DNA of 64,000 bases, from positions 100,213,319-100,277,318 of the forward strand of contig CP136066.1 in assembly GCA_032622095.1 (NCBI GenBank), read 5' to 3'. The translations under genes and the position numbers were made by a program. Shown here piece by piece: positions 57,079-64,000 of this stretch; position 1 is the first letter of the stretch; the number at the start of each line of letters is the position of its first letter. This stretch comes from Siphonodentalium dalli. Taxonomy: Eukaryota; Mollusca; Scaphopoda; Gadilida; Siphonodentaliidae. Under the pieces are notes generated by a model, which saw only the letters and a list, made by a program, of their open reading frames with translations, was not told the DNA's origin and ran no database searches.

Positions 57079-57217
57079 TGTGCAAAATTGGATAAAAGCA
57101 TGAAACTTGGTATACACATAGTTGATGATATGGGGGTCAATATAAGAGCGAGACCCAAGCGCGAAAGTGACCTTGATGACCTTGAGGTCAAGGTCAAAGG
57201 TCAAATTTTCATTTTTT
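57079..57217 (+). repeat. Left terminal inverted repeat of the 5.5-kb element
   Basis: Ends with a cluster of AGGTCA-type hexamers: GACCTTGAGGTCAAGGTCAA then AGGTCAAA. A related cluster, CCTTGAGGTCAATGTCAAAG, recurs at 57526-57550. Confidence 0.8.
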
Positions 57218-59564
57218 AACTGGCGGTATAACATTTTTAAGACAACAAATTACTTATACATATCAAAATTACATTAATATGACTTCAAATAGGCCATATT
57301 AGTCACCTTTATAACAAAATCTACACAGATCTTGAGAACTTTTCATATTGAAGCTCAAAAAGTCAGTTGTTCATCCGAATAATTGCAAAAATTCCATGAA
57401 CAATGAATATAAAGTCCCAACTATTTAACATGCTCACTAAATGCCACCACATTCCACATCATTGTATTGCATATATATCTGCGTACATTACAAGAGTGAG
57501 ACCATGCATTAAATTCACCCAGATGACCTTGAGGTCAATGTCAAAGGTCAAAACTCATTTTTATAAAATTGTTAATGGTGTGGGCTGAGCCTGAATTATT
57601 CCTCGATATTGGTCCAAAAATATGTTACTTTTATAAAGTAACATTTTGCTCATTTTAGTCACCCAACGCATTGTACAATACATGTATTACCCAAATGTTT
57701 GACACATAAGCACTACATGCGGTGGAAAAAACTTGGCATGATCACATGGTAATCGATTCTCTGGTCAGGATTAAAGGACAGTAAAATCACATATCAGCAA
57801 TGTATAGACAGATTATATGTTGAATATGTTGAACTAACTAGAGACTAGCATCGTGATATAGCATACCCTTTGATTCACTAACTCCTCAGATATACCCTGT
57901 TGGTAAAATTTATTGGTTTTCTCTTGGAAAAAAGGAAGTTTAGTTTTGAAAGAAGTGTTCAAACAATGCTATAATGATATCTTTTTCGCAGACAATATGT
58001 CATTGCTTGTATAGAGTGTCAAAATGCTATGCCACTGAATCCTGAAGCAAGCCATGCAGGCTGGCTCTCTGGTGTTTACATCTCCGATTTGGTAGACAAT
58101 GTGTGAAATGGTCATCAGCTAGGGTGGCCAATATACTAGTATATCTATGTATCAATGGGCCACATAACATGTACAATGACTGGATATTCACATTAGTGGC
58201 AGGTTACCCGTATCTCATTATAGTGTCGTTATTCAGAAAGTTGTTGGTCAGATTGCCAGAACTGAACAGCGATGTCGGGGAACTGGATGTCTATAGTCTC
58301 CCCATATTATGTTATCCGGTACCTCAATAGTTCCCAAAGTAGTGGTATCTAGGAACTGGGTGCATGTCAATCGTGATGGTCGAAAGCAGGGGTCAAATAA
58401 CTGATTCCAGCATTAATTGGTCAGCTAAAGTACCCACCACATATAATAACACATATCCATTCAAACCATACATTTGTTTGGCATCGGATCGTCAGCACCT
58501 AGGATAGCCCATGTGTGGCATAGCGATACATAGGACTGATTAGTCAAAGTGACACAGTTTAGTGGTGACCAGATAACATACACCGGTATATGACTATTCC
58601 TCTAGTTTACCTGTGTCGTTGGATTTGAGAGGAATTTGCGATTCATCTGGGGCAGTGTATTCTACGTATCTATCCCGAAATTGGGACACCAGTGCTCTTG
58701 TCTCTATTGGTGTCTAGAATATCCATATCATTGTGGTGGTCAATTTCAAGAGAAGTCACTGTACTCTAACAGCTGTGAAAAGCGTGACCTACACGTATAT
58801 ATAGCAATGACAATATATTCTTATCCTGGGACTGGGCTACCCAAATACAAATTCCAGCAGTGGTCGGCCAAGTTAGCCATATCCAGAACATGCATGGCTG
58901 CCATTGGCTGGCCATAGAGTACTTCTGCAGTGGTGACCAGATTACCTATATCTCATATCCTGGAATTATGGTGCAGATCGAGTGCACCAATATCACCCAT
59001 GCACATCCTGAAACTAGGCAACTAGGTGCCAGTTTCCAGTGATGAAAGATTGCATGTATTCTGGAATCATGTGATCATTGTGCACATCTTCACTTATGAT
59101 CAAATTCCCCATGCACCGCTTGACCAGTGTACCCATCTATGAAGGTGGTCCGATATCTCACTCATGGGGACTGAACAATTCTTCAATTTTGAAATTTCAG
59201 GACTGTCTGGTAGTACCAACTCTTAAGTATGAAACTTTTTTAATTTTGATAATAAAACCAACACATTCTCTTCAGTATATTATGAAGAATATTAGCAAGG
59301 TATAGCCAATGTAACTTGTATTGCCATTGCCAAAAAAAGTACCTGATTCATGCCAACATTCCGCCTACATGTACACTTACATGGTCAAGCCATTTGGAAG
59401 TTTTGTGTCAAATGTGTAGCAGCAAAGTGGAATAATCCAATCTTGTGATAAGATTTTTCTATAGTGAGAAACCAACGCTATTCATGCAGTAGGAGAATAT
59501 AGGAGATTCAAATGTTTCCGTGTGTATTGATTGAAGTCAATTAAGCATATCGGCGGTTGCATTG
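57218..59564. other. Interior of the 5.5-kb element, no gene seen
   Basis: No transposase-like motif in any frame. A loose repeat, AGTGGTGACCAGAT, occurs at about 58560 and 58930. Otherwise unremarkable. Confidence 0.45.
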
Positions 59565-59755
59565 TGGACATGTCGCTTACCACCAGATTATGTTTACACA
59601 TTCTGCTACAAATTTGGCCGATATCTCAAAACGTGTAGCTTTGGCGCCGTAAATCACACGACTTCTCCTGCCAAGTGTGTATCCATAGCAAGTATACCAC
59701 GTAGCACATGTTACAAGTTAAACGAATGTTTGGCTGAACCTGGCCATTATCACCT
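59565..59755. repeat. Dispersed repeat shared with 26455-26640
   Basis: Contains AAATTTGGCCGATATCTCAA, AACGTGTAGC and TTTGGCGCCGTAAATCACAC, matching the TMEM151-upstream copy in order and spacing. Confidence 0.6.
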
Positions 59756-59898
59756 CCTTCAATGAAATCAGTAGAAATGGTAATTTATTTATCACAGAGA
59801 GGGGTACCATTCTAATGCCTTCTTTCTTCAAATTGGTATTTTGCCCCAAGGCTTACTGGCTGTGTTATTGGCACTCATGATTGAAAACATCTTCTTTT

Positions 59899-60098
59899 TT
59901 TCTCAAAGCACATTGATGACAGATCTTGAAACATGCTGTTGGGAGTTGAATATGATTTCGATAAATCGCCGACTTTACTTTATTCAGTTTAATTTTCAAA
60001 ACAGGTATACATTTTGACTACTCTTACCAACATATCCTAGGATATCCAAGAAATTCCTAGGATATCCTAGGAATAAAACCTTGGAATAGTTAGGAAAA
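59899..60098 (+). repeat. 200-bp perfect direct repeat, copy 1
   Basis: Compared base by base with 63801-64000 and found identical along all 200 bases. Its right half is the left end of the CCTAGG/CCTTGG satellite element. Confidence 0.97.
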
Positions 60099-61622
60099 TT
60101 CCTTGGAATTCCTAGGATATCCTAGGATCGGAGTTTCAAGTTCGGAAAACCTTGGAATACCTCAGCAAATTCAACCGAGCTCATCCAAGGATTTCCAAGC
60201 TTTAAAATATCTTAATCATAACGTTTCCGAGCTTTACCAAGGTTACCAACCAAGCTTTACCAAGGTGTCCAACCAAGCTTTACCAAGGTTGCAGCCTAGC
60301 TTTACCAAGGTTTCCAACATATCTTTACCAGGCTTTACCAAGTTTGCAGCCTAGCTTTACCAAGCTTTACTGAGGTTTCCAACCTAGCTTTACCAAGCTT
60401 TACCAAGGTTGCAGTCTAGCTTTACCAAGCTTTACCAAGGTTGCAGCACAGCTTTACCAAGCTTTGCCAAGCTTTAGCATACAACCTTGACCAATGTTGC
60501 AGCTAAGCTTTACCGAGCTTTAATAAGGTTGCAACCAAGCTTTACCAAGGTTGCAGCCTAGCTTTACCAAGCTTTACCAAGGTTGCAAGTGTTCTGCATT
60601 TAAAAGGTGAAAATCTCTAATGGCACTGAAAAGGCTTCAACTTTTGACAATATCATTATCCTTAATGATACAATCTCTTGAAATTTACAGTCTTGAACCA
60701 TGCCATATAATCATTCATGATATTATTCATGAAAAGTTCACTTTTCAATCATGATTTTTTAATTTAATTTAGATTGAGATAAATGGTACCTTATGAAGTT
60801 ATACCATGTACAATGCATATGATAATATTCACAGGTATATTTTTATGGATCTGATGTATTTGGAGAGTGATAAAACAGTTAAATTAGATAAATTAGCTAT
60901 GAATACATAATGATAGAGACAAGCCTTTGGAATGAAAAGGTAGATAGGGGTCCTTAAGGTCATTCTTGGAAATGGTAAAACAATTGTTAAAATAATATTA
61001 TAAATTAGGGCCACATAAGCAATAACTTACCTGAAAATTGTTGTGATAAAACATGGATTTAAACTCACTGCAACAGTTGATTCAAAATGTCTGCTACAGA
61101 CAACAGTGACGTCTGCATAGTCATGTGACTTGCGACTAAGCTTTACCAAGCTTTTCGAAGGATTTCCAAGCTTTTCCAAGGTTCCACTTCATGTGACAAC
61201 CTTGGTAAACCTTGGTAAAGTTAAGATCCAAGATTAACTTAGCTTTACCAAGGTTTGGTCAACACTGAGAGAAGGATTTCCGAGCTTTTCCAAGGTTTCA
61301 ATTTATGTGACAACCTTGGTAAAACTTGGTAAAATTTAGATCCAAGCTTTACTTAATAGCTTTACCAAGGTTTGGTCAACACTGAGTGTCTGAGTCAAGG
61401 ATTTCCGAGCTTTTCCAAGGCTTTACTTTATCTGACAACCTTGGTAAACCTTAGATCCAAGCTTTACTTAGCTTTACCAAGGTTCCAACCAAGGATTTCC
61501 AAACTTTGTTGAAGAGTACATTTTTTCATTCAAAAAGCTTGGTTCAAACCTTGGAAATCCTATGAATTCCTAGGATTCCCAAACTTCTTTAAAAAAGCTC
61601 GGATGTCTTTTCGCAAGGGTAG
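60019..61622. mobile_element. CCTTGG / CTTTACC satellite-filled element
   Basis: The left end has repeated CCTAGGATATCC, CCTTGGAAT and TTCCTAGGATATCC words. The middle is tandem AAGCTTTACCAAGGTTGCAG-type repeats (60200-60600). The right part has the inverted sense (AACCTTGGTAAACCTTGGTA) mixed with it (61135-61560) and ends TCCTATGAATTCCTAGGATT. Outer words GACTACTCTTACCAACATAT and, from the right end, ACTACCCTTGCGAAAAGACAT look like decayed inverted termini. A non-coding element built of a simple word family. Confidence 0.7.
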
Positions 61623-61883
61623 TACTACATGCAACAAGGGTATGGTCTGAACTGTATTAGCTTATGACAATACAATATTAATGGGATGAAAATAATAATT
61701 TTAAAAAATGGTGTATCTTCATTGATATGTGCCGTGTGCTGGTGAGACATGGGTTCCAATTCTGCTCATTGGATCTTTTATTCATCCTAATAAGGTATTT
61801 GATGGTGTTAAAATAATCAACACCAGCGAACACCATTCAGTTAGTGGTATGTAAGCGCATCATTCCAATTTAATAAACTGATA

Positions 61884-62165
61884 TTTGTTTGTTTGTTTTA
61901 TTGGGGTTAATGGTCGTTTTAGCTGCTATGTCACATCATGTCATATCAGGTCAGGTCTACAGGTGGAGGAGAGGCTGCGCAGAGGATATATCTCACTGAG
62001 AATAAATCACTGAACACAGGAAAGCAATTGACAAACTTTCCCAATTACATGTACATGAATCTGTGTGTGTGCCACTGATTCAAATCAGTTTCACCATCAC
62101 TAATTGGAATGGCTTATGTTTGTCTAATGCAACACATACCTTGCCAACTGAGCCACTTTGTGCCC
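61884..62165 (-). mobile_element. tRNA-derived SINE, minus strand
   Basis: On the minus strand the head has an A-box-like TGGCTCAGTTGG and a decayed B box around TGATTTGAATCA. The 3' domain has CTCCTCCACC, GATATGACATGATG and AGCTAAAACGACC, then ATTAACCCCAATAAAACAAA and a (CAAA)n tail. The tail domain is that of the 48836 SINE, while the head differs. Confidence 0.8.
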
Positions 62166-62437
62166 CCACTTATATTGGATATAATTATAATTGTTGCAAT
62201 ATGTTTGAATAAAACATCTAACCTGATACGCCTAAACCATCCCCTCTCCCTAGTGATAATTGACAACATGGCACAATTTTAAGTTCAAGGTCACCAAAAA
62301 CATTCCAACTCTCATATAAAGCCCCCATATATTACGATGTTAGTCATATTATGTCTACCCAGTGTGAAGTAATGAATAATATGCACAATGCATTATTTTT
62401 AGCTCCCTTGTGCACATTCCAGACAATCTACAGTGAA

Positions 62438-62574
62438 AATTCATGTTTTTGACCTTGCCCTTGACCTCAAGGTCATATGAGGGGGTCTGCCAATTTGGGT
62501 CTCGCTTCGAACTGAACCCCCATGGTCTACTCTATATGTGTACCAATTTTCATGCTTTTATCCAAATTTGCACA
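62438..62574 (-). repeat. Right terminal inverted repeat of the 5.5-kb element
   Basis: Inverse of 57079-57217 with scattered substitutions and indels. The AGGTCA cluster is kept (GACCTTGCCCTTGACCTCAA on the plus strand). Confidence 0.8.
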
Positions 62575-62577
62575 CCC

Positions 62578-63271
62578 CATCAGCTTACAGTCCCCACTAT
62601 TAAGCCTTCTTCAAAATGTTTGGCTGAGAGGGTTATTCAAACATTTAAAGGTTATAAAAAGTGTCACATGGTTCGATTCAAACTAACCTTTCTGGATTCC
62701 TTCTCAGATATCGTATTACCCCTCATGCTACAACTCGTATCAGTGTTGATGATGGGACGGAATCTAAAAACTGCTTTGAATTAACTCAAACCAGATTTAA
62801 GGGTTAATGTTAAAGTAGGCAAGCAAAACAACAGTACTACCACGATGGCAATTCCCAGGTAAATGATCCTGTATTTGAAAGAAATTACAGTTCTGGAAAT
62901 AAGTGGATCAGTTAACTGGTAGCAGAAAAGTAGAGTGTAAATACAGTGTGAATTCGTCAAATGAGAAAACTGTGAGGCGTCATGTGGATCAGATGAGAAT
63001 TATATATGGTGGTGAGTTGAGGGTCTGACATGTAGAAGAAACATTTGAACCAATGGTGTTTGGATGTTGTGAGACACCAATTGCACCTGTTGAGTCTATG
63101 GCAGCCATCGTTAGCAGAGAGGCTGTAACAATGACAATTCCTTCAATTGGAGGTCAAAATGGTCAAGGGCCACTTCAGACAAGAAAGGGAATTCGTTTAG
63201 GTCCAGCACTAGAATTTGTTCCTCGCAGGTCTGAACGTGAGCGAAAGGCTCCCCAAATTATGGGTTTGTGA
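62578..63271 (+). pseudogene. Gypsy 2 integrase, C-terminal part
   Basis: Resumes with QLTVPTIKPSSKCLAERVIQ, the block with the catalytic glutamate (LAE), exactly where the domain broke off at 57050. A shifted frame continues through the MMGRNLKTA block. Near 63053-63271 comes the polyprotein tail (PRRSERERKAPQIMGL, stop). Several frameshifts. Confidence 0.82.
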
Positions 63272-63800
63272 TATATACATATTTATGCAAGATTACCAAG
63301 AACACAATGGTTGAATAGAGAAGATCGTTTTGTCTGTAAATCTCGAATTATTACAGGTCCCACCCGAGTAGGGCGATTTCTTTGGTTTCCACGAGAAACA
63401 TGCAATCGGAGCCATGAATGCTAGTCAAGGGCAAGAACAGCGGGAAACAGCATATCAGATTATTCGAAGCGTCGCAGAATAATTAGATAGAGCAAGAAAA
63501 TCGTGAACTGGTTGGCGTTACAGCACCTTTCCTTTGTTAAAATCTATCAATTATTTTTGGTAGAGCACGACTGCACTTCCGCGGTCAGCGTATTTCTTAA
63601 AAATCTATTGCTGGACTGCTCTCAAAATGACAATACGATTAAAATCGGATTAAGCAATCGTGTGTTTCTCCGTCTAGAAGATTTGGCGACTTCTCTATAC
63701 TAGCGCGTGACATGAAGTTGATTGCAGTGGAAATCTCGGCATAAACGTATTTCATTGTTCGCGAATGATGATAAATATGTTATATGGTAAAGCTATATAG
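63272..63800. other. Flank after gypsy 2, possible 3' LTR region
   Basis: Includes 63385-63510, which matches 52975-53115. An LTR would be expected here, but no matching 5' copy exists in the window to prove it. Confidence 0.4.
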
Positions 63801-64000
63801 TTTCTCAAAGCACATTGATGACAGATCTTGAAACATGCTGTTGGGAGTTGAATATGATTTCGATAAATCGCCGACTTTACTTTATTCAGTTTAATTTTCA
63901 AAACAGGTATACATTTTGACTACTCTTACCAACATATCCTAGGATATCCAAGAAATTCCTAGGATATCCTAGGAATAAAACCTTGGAATAGTTAGGAAAA
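63801..64000 (+). repeat. 200-bp perfect direct repeat, copy 2 (runs off the right edge)
   Basis: Identical to 59899-60098 up to the last base of the window, so the full repeat is probably longer. The sequence just to the left of each copy differs, giving a sharp boundary at 63801/59899. Confidence 0.97.

Larger units (their letters stand above)
57069..62577. mobile_element. 5.5-kb terminal-inverted-repeat element inside the gypsy integrase
   Basis: The left arm (about 57079-57217) and right arm (about 62438-62574) are inverted copies. Both hold GTGTGCAAA-TTGGATAAAAG, ATGAAA-TTGGTA, GAGCGAGACCCAA-type blocks and GACCTTGAGGTCAAGG. Gypsy integrase sequence stops at the left arm and resumes after the right arm, which independently places the ends. 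No transposase or polymerase frame was found, so it is non-autonomous. It contains a SINE (61884-62165) and a satellite-type element (59899-61622). Confidence 0.8.
55950..63271 (+). mobile_element. Ty3/gypsy pol fragment 2, split by a 5.5-kb insertion
   Basis: Contains RNase H, linker, integrase zinc finger and part of the integrase core up to about 57050. After an inverted-repeat insertion the remaining integrase core and C-terminal tail continue at 62578-63271. It lacks gag, protease, RT and recognisable LTRs. Stops and frameshifts make it dead. Confidence 0.85.

Noticed and set aside
57160-57220. Polinton or other large virus-like element ends
   Set aside because: Long inverted repeats fit, but no polymerase, integrase or capsid-type frame is present in the 5.5 kb.

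Overview
The window is a gene-poor, transposon-saturated stretch of an animal (metazoan) nuclear genome. It is eukaryotic: there are spliced exons, LTR and non-LTR retrotransposons, tRNA-derived SINEs and Tc1-type DNA transposons, and no operons or prokaryotic gene density. The mix (Bel/Pao, Ty3/gypsy, a tRNA-headed SINE with a CAAT/CAAA tail, many TA-target MITEs, AT-rich spacers) suits a marine invertebrate, perhaps a mollusc or another lophotrochozoan. The sequence alone does not fix the phylum.

One host gene can be supported: a TMEM151 family membrane protein on the minus strand (coding exons 25568-25591 and 23196-24941), with a clean phase-0 intron and a 5' UTR exon reaching 25830. Almost everything else with structure is mobile DNA.

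Layout. 1-1311: the 5' half of a minus-strand non-LTR retrotransposon (ORF1, then a broken endonuclease start running off the left edge). 1841-2882: a minisatellite-cored repeat between AT runs. 4633-8585: inverted-repeat elements, one nested and carrying a tRNA-like core, and a microsatellite. 10165-14650: a decayed, 3'-truncated Ty3/gypsy element (gag, protease, RT, RNase H, no integrase). 14849-17270: a Bel/Pao element with both LTR starts but almost no pol. 19137-20187 and 41778-42324: two copies of one MITE, the first with an insertion. 23-26 kb: TMEM151. 26943-28450: a broken Tc1-like transposon. 28640-32500: a tandem duplication, each copy hit by a different insertion. 32501-42324: foldback elements, MITEs and a small gypsy integrase scrap. 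45-55 kb: degenerate tandem arrays, SINEs and tandem palindromes. 55950-63271: a second gypsy pol whose integrase is split by a 5.5 kb inverted-repeat element that itself contains a SINE and a CCTTGG/CTTTACC satellite element. The first 200 bases of the satellite element recur without a mismatch at the right edge.

The most unusual signal is a set of five long hairpins (about 19.4, 31.3, 32.6, 36.2 and 51.7 kb). Their arms are complementary except at short markers reading CGAG on the same strand in both arms, so each marker folds as a tandem G-A mismatch (5'-C-GA-G-3' opposite itself). Three of these hairpins head foldback elements of the same design (about 408, 410 and 589 bp). An empty-site comparison inside the tandem duplication shows that one of them is a discrete insertion.
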